DNA from: Rufibacter sp. LB8
Lineage (GTDB): Bacteria > Bacteroidota > Bacteroidia > Cytophagales > Hymenobacteraceae
Direction: 5' to 3'
Assembly (NCBI RefSeq): GCF_014876185.1
Contig: NZ_JADALJ010000001.1
Coordinates: 4,031,001-4,095,000, forward strand
Length of the DNA stretch: 64,000 bases
A program made the position numbers and the translations under genes. Shown one piece after another: positions 27,029 through 36,271 of the stretch. Numbering within the stretch: position 1 is the first letter of the stretch; the number at the start of each line of letters is the position of its first letter. The notes beneath the pieces are model-generated. The model was given only the letters and a program-made list of their open reading frames with translations. It made no database searches and was not told the DNA's origin.

Positions 27029-27072
27029 TTCTGTTTTCGGGCTCATTTCCAGAAATGGACCCGAAAACAGAA
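27029..27072. repeat. P-palindrome copy 12 of 30
   Basis: TTCTGTTTTCGGGCTCATTT-CCAG-AAATGGACCCGAAAACAGAA. The outer pair TTCTG/CAGAA differs from copy 9 (TTCCG/CGGAA) but stays complementary. It is in a divergent promoter region. Confidence 0.9.
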
Positions 27073-27232
27073 ATGTCTCCATTTACGTGTTCGCCTACTA
27101 CCTGTAATATGTGGTGCTCTCTATTGATGGTTTATTTCCGTTGGGTCCATTAATAAATATATGAGGCAAGGAGCATAGGTAAATGCTTCTGCGAATGCAT
27201 AGGAATAACTTTCTATGGAATTATGAGTAATC

Positions 27233-27256
27233 ATGGCAAATTGGTTGGTTTGCCAT
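27233..27256. promoter_or_regulatory. Inverted repeat upstream of the EPS operon
   Basis: ATGGCAAA-TTGGTTGG-TTTGCCAT, a perfect 8-bp stem. A related TTGCCATGCC follows at 27289. It is about 80 nt before the first gene and could be an operator or leader hairpin; no factor is known. Confidence 0.4.
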
Positions 27257-27336
27257 ACCCATTACTTTTGACTTACTTTGTATTTGGCTTGCCATGCCTT
27301 ACAGGCTTTCTCTGACCCACTAGAATCTGTTCCTTT

Positions 27337-28164
27337 ATGCCCCGTTCCTTAATTAGATTGGCTTTTCGGTATTTATGCCTTCTTCTTTTGCTTGTGCAGT
27401 TGAGTTCCTGTGAAGTATATCGGCAGAACATTATGTTCCGGACAAATGGAGATGTAAACGCTGACCTGCTAAGGGCCTCCGCCACAGAGGCTGGGCGCAA
27501 TTACAGAATCCAGCCGAACGATGTTTTGGATATTAAAATCTTCACCAACAAAGGGGAGATATTGGTTGACCCAAACAATTTCCTTCGGCAGGAATTAATG
27601 CAAGGGAATACTGGCGGAGGGGGTGGTGCCAACCAAAGGATACAAGTAGAGGACCCTACTTACGTCGTTCAGCCCAACGGTGACGTTAAGGTTCCTATGA
27701 TAGGATTCGTGAATGTGCTGGGAATGACTGTGGCGCAGGCAGACAGTATGTTCCAAAGTAGGTTTGAAACTTATTACAGAGAGACCTATGTTTACACACA
27801 GGTTGCGAGTAGAAGGGTTGTGGTCTTAGGTGCTTCCGGTGGAAAAGTGATTCCGTTACCCCATGAGAACATGCATTTGGTGGAAGTACTTGCCTTGGCT
27901 GGTGGAATTTCAACTGATGGCAAAGCACATAATATCAGATTGATCAGAGATGTTTCCACCAGTAAGCCAATTGTACATCTGATAGACCTTTCCACCGTAG
28001 AAGGCATGCAACGGGCGAACCTAAGAGTTATGCCCAATGATGTGGTCTATATTGAACCAGTGAGAAGGGTATTCAATGAATCATTACGCGACGCGCTTTT
28101 GGTTTTGGGAGCTGTCAGCAATGTTCTGACTTCATACTTGGTAATTAAAAATGTTATACAGTAA
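27337..28164 (+). CDS. Polysaccharide export lipoprotein (Wza/BexD family)
   Basis: 275 residues. The signal and lipobox end LSSC (C25). The polysaccharide export (Poly_export) domain opens with NYRIQPNDVLDIKIFTNKGEI, followed by a short glycine-rich insertion, then YVVQPNGDVKVPMIGFVNVLGMTVAQAD. SLBB-type strands follow (VVVLGASGGKVIPLPHENMHLVEVLALAGGI), and a hydrophobic C-terminal helix (ALLVLGAVSNVLTSYLVI). In the family it forms the outer-membrane pore for exopolysaccharide or capsule. It is the first gene of an operon with the BY-kinase 15 nt downstream and the PHP phosphatase. No glycosyltransferases follow in this window, so the polymer is unknown. Confidence 0.9.
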   Translation: MPRSLIRLAFRYLCLLLLLVQLSSCEVYRQNIMFRTNGDVNADLLRASATEAGRNYRIQPNDVLDIKIFTNKGEILVDPNNFLRQELMQGNTGGGGGANQRIQVEDPTYVVQPNGDVKVPMIGFVNVLGMTVAQADSMFQSRFETYYRETYVYTQVASRRVVVLGASGGKVIPLPHENMHLVEVLALAGGISTDGKAHNIRLIRDVSTSKPIVHLIDLSTVEGMQRANLRVMPNDVVYIEPVRRVFNESLRDALLVLGAVSNVLTSYLVIKNVIQ

Positions 28165-28179
28165 TAAGCAATAGATTTA

Positions 28180-30615
28180 ATGAGTGTGAAAACAGCAAAT
28201 GATCTTGAAGAACTTGATCATCGCTTAGGAAATACTGAACTGGAGGAAGAGGATAGTGGCGCCAGCATTGATTTTGTCACGCTTTGGCATGTTGTCAGAA
28301 AAAGTATTCCTTGGGTCTTATTATTGATATTGCTAGGCCTTTCTGCGTCTTACCTATTTCTTAGATATACCAAAAAAGTTTACGAGTCCTCCTCTACAAT
28401 CAAATTAGATGAGCAATCAGAAGCAGGCGTATTAGGACTTGGACAGCAGCAAATGATGGATCCTGGCGTTGGAAAGCTCCAAGGTGAGGTGGATCTTATC
28501 AAATCTGATTTGGTCTATGATCAATTAAAGAAGAGTATGCCACTACAGGTAAGTTACCATGTTGAGGCTAGGGTGTTAGATGTAGAGCTTTACAAGGAAA
28601 GCCCATTTACGGTTGTCTATGAGCCAGGTAAGTTTTCACTTCTAGATGAAAAGATTTATCTGAAGTTTATCTCAAACACTAAATACTCGCTTTGGATTGG
28701 GGAAGGAAGTGGGTCAACTCACTTATTGGGTGAGCCTGTGACGATTGATGGAAATGAGCTATTGGTGAATAGAACTGCTGCTTTGGATAAAAATGACTTG
28801 GGGCAAACATATTTTTTTATTGTGCATAGTGACCAAGCACTTAAGAAATACCTGAATACCAACATCAATGCGGCTATCTTAAACCCAGAGGCAAAAACCA
28901 TTTCTATCTCTTTCAAAGACTTTAACCGGTACAAAGCCCGCGACATAGTTAATAAGTTAGATACGGTTTATCTGCAGCAGAAACTTGCCCGTAGCAACCA
29001 GGCCAACAGGCAAACGGTTGAATTTCTAAACGAACAGCTTCAGGAAACTCAGGACAACCTCCGGAAGGCGGAGTTTGACATGGAATACTTTGTGAAGGAG
29101 AATAAGTCATATGATGTTAAGTCCACTCTTGACGCAGCAATGAGTCAACTTCAAGATCTGGAGAAGCAAAAGCTTGACTTACGTTTCAAGACAACAGTGT
29201 TAAGTGATATTCAGCAAAGAATCCAGAGAGACGAAGACTTATCTGGCACTTTATTGGGTTTACAGGTTCATTTACAGCAAGATCCTCAGTTACTTCAGCA
29301 ATTGACACTTCATAATGATTTGTTATCAAGACGCAGGAGGTCCTTAGCAACAAGTAGAGGAAATACTTTATCTGACAAAATGGTTGAGGACCAGATTGAA
29401 CTTTCGGAGAGGAAGATATCTGGGTTAATTACAGAATCTCGCAGATTTATTCAAAGCCAAATTGCAAATCTTGATAGAAACCAGGCTCGGTTGACCGGCG
29501 AGATTGTACAGGCTCCGTCCAAAGAAACCGAAAGAGCGCGTCTTGCCAGGATTTTGGGAATCTACGAGAAGTTTTACCTGATGATCATGGACAAACGGGT
29601 GGAATATGGCATCTCCATGGCCGGGACTACGGCAGATTTTCAAATTTTGTCTCCTGCAAGCCTGCCCAACGAAGGGAATCCGGTATACCCCAATGCTTTT
29701 TTGATTTATGCAATTGGCTTAGCAGGCGGATTATTCCTTGGTGTCGGTTTAATTGGTGCACGTTACTTGATGCATAACACCGTCACCAACGTTCGGGAAT
29801 TAGAGCGGAATACGACTGCCCCTGTCCTTGGAATCGTTCCTTCTTATAACAAGGAGAAAATGCCGGTTTCAAAACTGGTGGTGAACCAGAACCCGAAGTC
29901 GGCACTGAGCGAATCTATCAGATCTATCAGAACAAACCTGGATTTCCTGAGTTCTTCCAAAAAGAAACGGATTATCTCCATCACCTCCACTATCAGCGGC
30001 GAGGGAAAAACCTTTGTGGCGGTAAATTTGGGTGGTATCATTGCCATGTCGGGCCAACGGGTAGCGTTATTGGATTTGGATATGCGAAAGCCAAAGGTGC
30101 ACATTGCCTTGGATGGTGATAATATCAAAGGTATGAGCACCATTCTGATTGATAAACATACAGTACAGGAAGGATTACAACATACTTCTATCCCTGGCCT
30201 GGATTTTATCTCTGCAGGACCCACGCCTCCCAACCCATCAGAGTTGATTATGTCCCAACGGTTTGATGAAGTTCTTCAAGAGTTACATCAGGAATATGAC
30301 GTAGTCATTGTGGACAGCCCGCCGGTAGGTCTTGTGACAGATGGGGTGTTGATCATGCGCAAGGCTGATATCCCGCTGTTTATTGTGAGGGCTAATTATT
30401 CTAAGAAAGCTTTCCTAAAGGGAATAGACCGCCTAATACGGGCGAATCAGTTAACCAACATGGCTACTATCCTGAATGATTCGCAAAGCGTAAACATGTA
30501 TGGGTACTCTTATGGGTATGGGTACGGCTATGGATACGGTTATGGGTATGGGTATTATGACGAGGAAGTGAAGCCCACCATGGGTGATAAGTTGAAGTCA
30601 ATCTTTAAGAAATAG
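28180..30615 (+). CDS. Wzc-like polysaccharide co-polymerase / BY-kinase
   Basis: 811 residues, inner membrane. A Wzz domain with first membrane segment at about 45-65 (WVLLLILLGLSASYLFL), long periplasmic coiled coil (about 265-460), GNVR-type segment, second membrane segment near 506-525 (FLIYAIGLAGGLFLGVGLIGA). The cytoplasmic bacterial tyrosine kinase follows: Walker A in STISGEGKTFVAVNLGG, Walker A' LLDLDMRKPK, Walker B VVIVDSPPVG. The C-terminus is a Tyr-Gly repeat (YGYGYGYG, from about 30496) with at least nine tyrosines, the expected autophosphorylation cluster. It controls chain length and export of the polysaccharide together with the Wza-like pore and the phosphatase encoded 2 nt after its stop. 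Confidence 0.93.
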   Translation: MSVKTANDLEELDHRLGNTELEEEDSGASIDFVTLWHVVRKSIPWVLLLILLGLSASYLFLRYTKKVYESSSTIKLDEQSEAGVLGLGQQQMMDPGVGKLQGEVDLIKSDLVYDQLKKSMPLQVSYHVEARVLDVELYKESPFTVVYEPGKFSLLDEKIYLKFISNTKYSLWIGEGSGSTHLLGEPVTIDGNELLVNRTAALDKNDLGQTYFFIVHSDQALKKYLNTNINAAILNPEAKTISISFKDFNRYKARDIVNKLDTVYLQQKLARSNQANRQTVEFLNEQLQETQDNLRKAEFDMEYFVKENKSYDVKSTLDAAMSQLQDLEKQKLDLRFKTTVLSDIQQRIQRDEDLSGTLLGLQVHLQQDPQLLQQLTLHNDLLSRRRRSLATSRGNTLSDKMVEDQIELSERKISGLITESRRFIQSQIANLDRNQARLTGEIVQAPSKETERARLARILGIYEKFYLMIMDKRVEYGISMAGTTADFQILSPASLPNEGNPVYPNAFLIYAIGLAGGLFLGVGLIGARYLMHNTVTNVRELERNTTAPVLGIVPSYNKEKMPVSKLVVNQNPKSALSESIRSIRTNLDFLSSSKKKRIISITSTISGEGKTFVAVNLGGIIAMSGQRVALLDLDMRKPKVHIALDGDNIKGMSTILIDKHTVQEGLQHTSIPGLDFISAGPTPPNPSELIMSQRFDEVLQELHQEYDVVIVDSPPVGLVTDGVLIMRKADIPLFIVRANYSKKAFLKGIDRLIRANQLTNMATILNDSQSVNMYGYSYGYGYGYGYGYGYGYYDEEVKPTMGDKLKSIFKK

Positions 30616-30617
30616 AT

Positions 30618-31370
30618 ATGTGGCCGATTTTAAGGCGGCTATTCGAGAAAAAAGACGAGCCCATTCAGTCGTATGAAGGGCTGGTGACAGACATGCACTC
30701 ACACGTGCTGCCTGGGTTAGATGACGGGGCTGTTTCTATAGAGGAATCCTTGCAACTGCTGCAAGCCTTGCAGGCACTGGGGTTCAAAAAGGTGTGTATG
30801 ACGCCCCATATAATGGGTGATTTTTACAAAAACACGCCTTCTATGATTCTGGGGAAACTGGAGGAGGTAAGAGTAGCAGCAAGGGATTCCGGGATCGACT
30901 TAGAACTCAGTTGCGCCGCCGAATATTACCTTGACGAATGGTTTATGGCCAAGCTGGAAGGGGAGGAGCCGCTTCTTTCTTTTGGCGGAGATCGGAAGTT
31001 TCTTTTGATAGAAACTTCTTATATGAATGAACCGTCTCTCTTGCACCAGGCTATCTTTTCCATTAAAGCGGCAGGATATACTCCCGTTCTGGCGCACCCA
31101 GAACGCTATACGTATTTCTATGGCCGGTTGGAGAAGCTGCTCCAGTTGCGGGAGTTGGGAGTATTGTTTCAGATTAACACTAATTCCATCACGGGCTATT
31201 ACTCCAAAATGGCCCAGGAGGTAGCAAAACAGTTAATTCAACAAAAGGCTGTGGAGTTCTTGGGGACAGATACCCATTCTTTGCGTCATATTCGATCTTT
31301 GGAGAGGTCCTTAAAAGAACCGTTACTGGCAGAAGCCTTAAAATTACCGTTGTTGAACGCAACCCTTTGA
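30618..31370 (+). CDS. PHP-family tyrosine-protein phosphatase (CpsB/YwqE-like)
   Basis: 250 residues. A metal-dependent PHP phosphatase: TDMHSHVLPGLDDGAVSIEES (metal-binding His pair and Asp), MTPHIMGDFYKNT, AAEYYLDEWF, PVLAHPERYTYFYG and LGTDTHSLRHI. In Gram-positive and Bacteroidota systems this enzyme removes phosphate from the tyrosine tail of the BY-kinase and so regulates polysaccharide output. It starts 2 nt after the kinase gene, which strongly supports that pairing. Confidence 0.92.
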   Translation: MWPILRRLFEKKDEPIQSYEGLVTDMHSHVLPGLDDGAVSIEESLQLLQALQALGFKKVCMTPHIMGDFYKNTPSMILGKLEEVRVAARDSGIDLELSCAAEYYLDEWFMAKLEGEEPLLSFGGDRKFLLIETSYMNEPSLLHQAIFSIKAAGYTPVLAHPERYTYFYGRLEKLLQLRELGVLFQINTNSITGYYSKMAQEVAKQLIQQKAVEFLGTDTHSLRHIRSLERSLKEPLLAEALKLPLLNATL

Positions 31371-31380
31371 TCAGAGCCCT

Positions 31381-32355
31381 TTGAGAAAGATTTTAGTCAC
31401 TGGCGGAACCGGCTTAATTGGTGATTTTCTGCTGAAGCGTCTGCTGGAGGAGCCCTGTGAGATAGTCGCGCTTTATAGAAATACAGAACCGCAACTAAAA
31501 CATGACCGTCTTTCTTGGGAAAAGGGAGATGTGTTGGATGTACTTTTGCTGCGGGGGCTAATTGAAGGAGTAGAGGAAGTATACCACAGTGCGGGTTTTG
31601 TGTCATATGCTCCGCAGGATGAAGAACTGTTAGAACAAATCAACGTAAAGGGCACCGCCAATGTAGTGGATGTCTGTCTGGAAAACCCAGGCGTTAAGCT
31701 TTGCCATATAAGCTCCATTGCGGCCATTAACCGGGCCAAAGGGCAGGAAGTAATTGACGAGACAGCCAAATGGAACCCGTCAGAAGAAAGATCCGCGTAT
31801 GCCACCTCTAAGTTCTTTGGCGAAATGGAAGTATGGCGCGGCATCTCTGAAGGGCTGAAAGCGGTGATCGTGAATCCATCCATTGTATTAGGGCCCGGTG
31901 ACGTAAACAGAAGTAGCACACAGTTGTTTAAGTATGTGCAGGAGGAGCGTTCTTTTTACAGCCACGGCTACGCCAACTTTGTAGATGTTCGTGATGTGGT
32001 GTTGGCGGCGGTCACGTTAATGGAAAAGGAAGCATGGGGCGAGCGGTTTATCCTGAATGCCCATCAGGTCACGTACCTTTCCTTTTTCCAGCAGGTGGCG
32101 GCCATCTTGCAGAAGAAGGCGCCCAGTACCAAAGTGCCGGCTTGGCTGGCAGAAGTCTTATGGCGGGTAGAAGCGGTAAGAGGCAAATTGACCGGGAAAA
32201 GACCTTTAATCACCAAGGAAACTGCCCGCATTGCCCAGGAAAAACATTTTTACAGCAATGCAAAAGTGAAAAAGGCAACAGGCATGGAGTTTCGGCCGTT
32301 GGAAGAGACCTTGCAGTGGTGCTGTCAGCAACTTTCCCCCAAAGGGCTGGCGTAA
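31381..32355 (+). CDS. NAD(P)-dependent epimerase/dehydratase-family protein
   Basis: 324 residues, extended short-chain dehydrogenase fold: ILVTGGTGLIGDFLLKRL nucleotide site at the N-terminus, HISSIAAINRA, active-site SAYATSKFFGE (Tyr-x3-Lys), VNPSIVLGPGD. It resembles the dihydroflavonol reductase/sugar epimerase-like subgroup common in Bacteroidota; the substrate is unknown. The start is a TTG 10 nt after the phosphatase stop; it gives the canonical RKILVTGG opening and no ATG fits. It is probably the last gene of the export operon, but its role there is unclear. Confidence 0.87.
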   Translation: MRKILVTGGTGLIGDFLLKRLLEEPCEIVALYRNTEPQLKHDRLSWEKGDVLDVLLLRGLIEGVEEVYHSAGFVSYAPQDEELLEQINVKGTANVVDVCLENPGVKLCHISSIAAINRAKGQEVIDETAKWNPSEERSAYATSKFFGEMEVWRGISEGLKAVIVNPSIVLGPGDVNRSSTQLFKYVQEERSFYSHGYANFVDVRDVVLAAVTLMEKEAWGERFILNAHQVTYLSFFQQVAAILQKKAPSTKVPAWLAEVLWRVEAVRGKLTGKRPLITKETARIAQEKHFYSNAKVKKATGMEFRPLEETLQWCCQQLSPKGLA

Positions 32356-32421
32356 TTAAGTTTAAGAGAATCGTGTAATGGGGAGGGTTTCACCTGAACC
32401 CTTGTTGTGAATAGCTTGTAG

Positions 32422-33822
32422 ATGGACGATAATTTTGAGGATTTTTCCAGCGAGGACTTGGACCTGGTCCAACGGTTTGAAAGCATGCTGGAAACCAATG
32501 TTTCTGTTTTTTTTGACCTGTCAGATTTTGAGGTAATCATTGATTACTATGCTAATACCTTCAACTACAGCCAGGCACTGAAAGCCTGTGATGTGGGCAT
32601 TGCGCAATATCCGTTTTCCACCGAACTCTTGATTGACAAAGCCCAGGTGCTAGCCATGCTGGGGGCCTTTGACGAGGCGTTGGTGCTGGTGGACGAGGTG
32701 GCCGAACTGGACCCGGAAAACGAAGACATCCCCTTGACCAAAGGCATCATCTTCAACCAGAAAGGCGATTTTGCGCTGGCCATTGACCACTTTAAGCAAG
32801 CCATTGAAAAGGCAGAGGTAAAAGATGACATCCTGTTCAACATAGGGTTGTCTTACCAAAGCTGGGGCAAGTTCAAGGCGGCCATGAAGTACTACAAGAA
32901 GAGCCTCAGAATGAACAGTGAGAACGAGCTGGCCCTGCAGGAATTGCTTTATTGCCTTGAAATAACCGGCGAAGGGGAATCTGTGGTCAGTTTCTTCCAG
33001 GAATTTGTGGACGAAGACCCTTATTCGGCCCCTGCTTGGTTTAATTTGGGCCTGGCGCATAGCCGACTGGGCAATTACGAGAAAGCTGTGGGCGCCTATG
33101 AATACGCTACGCTAATCAAACCTGAGTTTGCGGCAGCCTATGTAAACCTGGCCAACAACTTTGTGTACCTGGGCGAGTTCTCCAAAGCCATTGAGGCCTT
33201 TCTGGCGGCCGCAGAGCAAACCGGTCCTAATGCCGATATCCTGTGCAATATTGGTGAATGTTATGAAAAACTGTCGCAGTGGGACCTGTCACATAAATAC
33301 TACCAAAAAGCCATTGACCTCTCGCCAGACATGGACGAGGCCTGGTTTGGCATTGGCGTGATCCTGGACCTGCAGGAAAAATGGTTAGAGGCGGTACACC
33401 ATTACCGCAAGGCCATTTCGTTTTTCTCAGACAACGCAGAATACTGGATGGCCCTGGCCGCGGCGGAATACCAAATGGGGAACATTATCTCCAGCGTGGA
33501 AGCCTATGAACACGCCAGTACCCTGGCACCGGAGAACAAAGACATCTGGTTGAACTGGTCCATTATCTTGTATGAACAGGGTAATTTTGACGGGGCTATT
33601 GACCTTCTCTTGAATGCCCTGGAACTGCAGCCAGACGAAGCAGAGCTGCAATACCGGCTCTGCGCTTACAGTTTGGCGGCAGGAAAGTACAAACAGGCAT
33701 ATAATTATCTGGAAAATGCCTTAATTTTGGACTTCGACAAGCACAAGCTTCTCTTTGAATTCTTTCCTGAGCTGGAATCTCAGCGGGCTTTGGCCCGGCT
33801 TATTGACCAGTATCGTAAATAA
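32422..33822 (+). CDS. Tetratricopeptide repeat protein
   Basis: 466 residues without signal peptide, built of about 11-12 TPR units, e.g. APAWFNLGLAHSRLGNYEKAVGAYEYATL, AAYVNLANNFVYLGEFSKAIEAF and DEAWFGIGVILDLQEKWLEAVHHYRKA. The N-terminus is acidic (DDNFEDFSSEDLD). TPR proteins serve as scaffolds; no enzymatic part is seen. It is the first gene of a tight set with phosphosulfolactate synthase (6 nt gap), DedA and AroE. The partner is unknown. Confidence 0.9.
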   Translation: MDDNFEDFSSEDLDLVQRFESMLETNVSVFFDLSDFEVIIDYYANTFNYSQALKACDVGIAQYPFSTELLIDKAQVLAMLGAFDEALVLVDEVAELDPENEDIPLTKGIIFNQKGDFALAIDHFKQAIEKAEVKDDILFNIGLSYQSWGKFKAAMKYYKKSLRMNSENELALQELLYCLEITGEGESVVSFFQEFVDEDPYSAPAWFNLGLAHSRLGNYEKAVGAYEYATLIKPEFAAAYVNLANNFVYLGEFSKAIEAFLAAAEQTGPNADILCNIGECYEKLSQWDLSHKYYQKAIDLSPDMDEAWFGIGVILDLQEKWLEAVHHYRKAISFFSDNAEYWMALAAAEYQMGNIISSVEAYEHASTLAPENKDIWLNWSIILYEQGNFDGAIDLLLNALELQPDEAELQYRLCAYSLAAGKYKQAYNYLENALILDFDKHKLLFEFFPELESQRALARLIDQYRK

Positions 33823-33828
33823 ACCTGC

Positions 33829-34611
33829 ATGAATTACCACTTATCCCACTTACCAGAGCGCACCTCCAAACCTAGAGAGAGCGGTTTCACCATGGCCATG
33901 GACAAAGGCCTGAGCCTGAGAGAAGCCGAAGATTTCATTGAGGCATCTGGAGAATATGTAGATATTGTAAAGTTGGGTTGGGCCACTTCCTATGTCACTA
34001 AAAACCTGGACAAGAAGATAGAACTGTACCAGGCGGCGGGCATTCCGGTGTACTTGGGCGGAACCTTGTTTGAAGCCTTTGTGGTGCGGAATCAGTTTGA
34101 CGACTACCGCCGCACGCTGGACAAATACAAACTTACCTACGCCGAAGTATCTGACGGGTCCATTGAAATGAACCATGACGTGAAGTGTGAATACATTAGA
34201 ACGCTGGCCAAAGATGTGACCGTTTTGTCTGAAGTAGGCTCAAAAGACGCCGAGAAAATCATTCCGCCCTACAAATGGATCAGCCTCATGAAGGCCGAGC
34301 TGGAAGCTGGGGCCTGGAAGGTGATCGGTGAGTCCAGGGAAGCAGGTAACGTGGGTTTGTTCAGGTCTACCGGCGAAGTGAGGAGCGGTCTGGTGGAAGA
34401 GATCCTGACCCAGATTCCGTTTGAGAAAATTATCTGGGAGGCGCCACAGAAATCACAGCAGGTGTTCTTTATCAAGTTGTTAGGCACCAACGTGAATCTG
34501 GGCAACATTGCTCCCAACGAGATTATTCCCCTGGAAACCATAAGACTTGGCTTGCGCGGCGACACGTTTGGGCAGTTCCTGGACAAAGACATGATAAACG
34601 CCTGGCTCTAG
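33829..34611 (+). CDS. comA: Phosphosulfolactate synthase (ComA family)
   Basis: 260 residues. The family adds sulfite to phosphoenolpyruvate to give (2R)-phospho-3-sulfolactate, the first step of coenzyme M synthesis in methanogens. Seen are the typical TIM-barrel segments: SGFTMAMDKGLSL, VDIVKLGWATSYV, YLGGTLFEAFVVRNQFDDY, EVSDGSIEM, VLSEVGSKD, WKVIGESREAGNVGLF and GLRGDTFGQFL. Bacteria with this gene do not make coenzyme M by the archaeal route. In Bacteroidota a likely use is sulfolactate or cysteate for sulfonolipids (capnoids), but that is inference. Next to TPR and DedA genes. The 3' end is 38 nt from dedA. Confidence 0.88.
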   Translation: MNYHLSHLPERTSKPRESGFTMAMDKGLSLREAEDFIEASGEYVDIVKLGWATSYVTKNLDKKIELYQAAGIPVYLGGTLFEAFVVRNQFDDYRRTLDKYKLTYAEVSDGSIEMNHDVKCEYIRTLAKDVTVLSEVGSKDAEKIIPPYKWISLMKAELEAGAWKVIGESREAGNVGLFRSTGEVRSGLVEEILTQIPFEKIIWEAPQKSQQVFFIKLLGTNVNLGNIAPNEIIPLETIRLGLRGDTFGQFLDKDMINAWL

Positions 34612-34648
34612 GGCCCCTAAAATTACAATACCTCTATCCCTTTTTAAT

Positions 34649-35293
34649 ATGGAGTTACTCCGCCAGTTCATTGACCTTTTCCTGCATTTAGACCAGCACC
34701 TGAGTCAGATTATCTCAGATTACGGCACCTGGACCTATATCATCCTGTTCCTTATCATTTTTGTGGAGACAGGCGTGGTGGTGATGCCATTTTTGCCTGG
34801 TGACTCTTTGCTGTTTGCCGCCGGGGCCTTTGCGGCCACCGGGGTGCTCAACGTATGGATTCTGCTGGTGCTGTTGTTTGTGGCAGCCTTTCTGGGAGAT
34901 ACTCTGAATTATACTATAGGCAATTATTTTGGACCCAAGGTGTTCAAGCGAGACTATCGTTTCCTGAAAAGGGAGTACTTGCTCAAGACCCAGGCGTTTT
35001 ATGAGAAGCACGGGGGCAAGACCATCATCTTCGCGAGGTTCATCCCCATCATCCGGACGTTTGCGCCGTTTGTGGCTGGGGTGGGCACCATGAAATACAG
35101 CAAATTCCTGTCCTATAACGTAATTGGGGGCTTTATCTGGGTAGTGGGCTTTGTGGCGGCGGGCTTTCTGTTCGGGAACATTCCAGCGGTCAAGAAAAAC
35201 TTCACGCTGGTAATTTTCGCCATTATCCTGCTTTCTATTTTGCCACCCGTTATTGAGTTACTCAAGCATAAGTTCAAGTCAAACAAAGCGTAA
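34649..35293 (+). CDS. DedA-family membrane protein
   Basis: 214 residues with about five hydrophobic segments. The family signatures are present: VETGVVVMPFLPGDSLLFAAGAFA, GDTLNYTIGNYFG and FARFIPIIRTFAPFVAGVG. DedA proteins include flippases for undecaprenyl phosphate or other lipids and maintain membrane homeostasis. It sits between phosphosulfolactate synthase and aroE and is transcribed with them (24 nt to aroE). A lipid-related role with the sulfonate enzyme is possible but not shown. Confidence 0.92.
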   Translation: MELLRQFIDLFLHLDQHLSQIISDYGTWTYIILFLIIFVETGVVVMPFLPGDSLLFAAGAFAATGVLNVWILLVLLFVAAFLGDTLNYTIGNYFGPKVFKRDYRFLKREYLLKTQAFYEKHGGKTIIFARFIPIIRTFAPFVAGVGTMKYSKFLSYNVIGGFIWVVGFVAAGFLFGNIPAVKKNFTLVIFAIILLSILPPVIELLKHKFKSNKA

Positions 35294-35316
35294 CTCCAAC
35301 GCCTAGCGGTTATTGC

Positions 35317-36054
35317 ATGGAACAAGTATACGGGTTAGTAGGCCAAAAACTAAACCACTCCTTCTCCCAAAGCTATTTCACTGAGAAATTCAGGTCTGAG
35401 GGGATCACTAACAGCGTGTACCAGTTGTTTGAGCTGGAGTCAATTCTTGATTTCCCGAAGTTGATTGCCGCGCAGCCTAATTTGAAGGGGCTGAACGTGA
35501 CTATTCCGTACAAAGAAACCATCATTCCGTTTTTAGACGGCTTGGAGTCTGCCGCGGCCCGTATTGGCGCGGTGAACGTGGTTAAGTTTGAAGACGGAAA
35601 GTTGATTGGCCATAACTCAGACTACCAGGGCTTCATGCAGTCTTTGCAGAATTTCTACCATTGCTATTCCCAGAGCCAGGCCTTGATCTTGGGCACGGGT
35701 GGCGCGGCAAAAGCGGTGCAAGCGGCCTTGGAATACCTGAACATCTCGTACCGCACGGTTTCCAGGACCCGGCAGGGAGACAACCTGACTTATGAGGACC
35801 TGACCCAGAGCCTGATGTCGTCGGTGTCGTTGATTATCAATGCCTCGCCGGTGGGCACATTTCCCAAGGCAGAGGAGGCGCCTCAGATACCGTATGAGCT
35901 GTTGTCAAGCCACCATTACCTGTTTGATTTGGTGTACAATCCCGCAGAGACGCTGTTCCTGAAAAAAGGAAAAGCCATGGGCGCCAAAACCATCAACGGG
36001 TTTGAGATGCTGTGCCTGCAGGCCGAGGTAGCCTGGCAAATATGGCATAGCTAA
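35317..36054 (+). CDS. aroE: Shikimate dehydrogenase
   Basis: 245 residues. It reduces 3-dehydroshikimate to shikimate with NADPH in aromatic amino-acid synthesis. Motifs: NHSFSQSYFTEKF (substrate Ser residues), LNVTIPYKETIIPFLD with the catalytic Lys, GAVNVV, NSDYQGF with the catalytic Asp, ILGTGGAAKAVQAAL (NADP loop) and NGFEMLCLQAEVAWQIW near the end. It is slightly shorter than the E. coli enzyme (272), as in other Bacteroidota. Last gene of the TPR-comA-dedA-aroE set; palindrome copy 13 follows. Confidence 0.94.
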   Translation: MEQVYGLVGQKLNHSFSQSYFTEKFRSEGITNSVYQLFELESILDFPKLIAAQPNLKGLNVTIPYKETIIPFLDGLESAAARIGAVNVVKFEDGKLIGHNSDYQGFMQSLQNFYHCYSQSQALILGTGGAAKAVQAALEYLNISYRTVSRTRQGDNLTYEDLTQSLMSSVSLIINASPVGTFPKAEEAPQIPYELLSSHHYLFDLVYNPAETLFLKKGKAMGAKTINGFEMLCLQAEVAWQIWHS

Positions 36055-36105
36055 TCAGTATCCCTTCTTCAGAACTGTAACTCCTAATTAAGTTGCCCTT
36101 TCGTT

Positions 36106-36149
36106 TTCCGTTTTCGGGCTCATTTTCAGAAATGAGCCCGAAAACGGAA
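36106..36149. repeat. P-palindrome copy 13 of 30 (perfect)
   Basis: A perfect 20-bp stem TTCCGTTTTCGGGCTCATTT with loop TCAG, followed by TTTTTG, so here it could end aroE transcription. 51 nt after the stop. Confidence 0.95.
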
Positions 36150-36271
36150 TTTTTGTTTTAAGGCCCTACTTTAGCTTTGCCTGTCTGGGGGTTGCCACGT
36201 GGTTGGCTGTCTGTAAAAGGAAACTCGCCTTAAGGGGCTTCAATAAAAAAAAAGGAAGGTTCGCTCTAACC

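Larger units (their letters stand above)
26899..27336. other. Divergent intergenic region, acyl-CoA dehydrogenase / EPS operon
   Basis: 438 bp, AT-rich. It holds palindrome copy 12 (27029) and a short inverted repeat at 27233 near the export gene. No gene seen. Confidence 0.5.
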
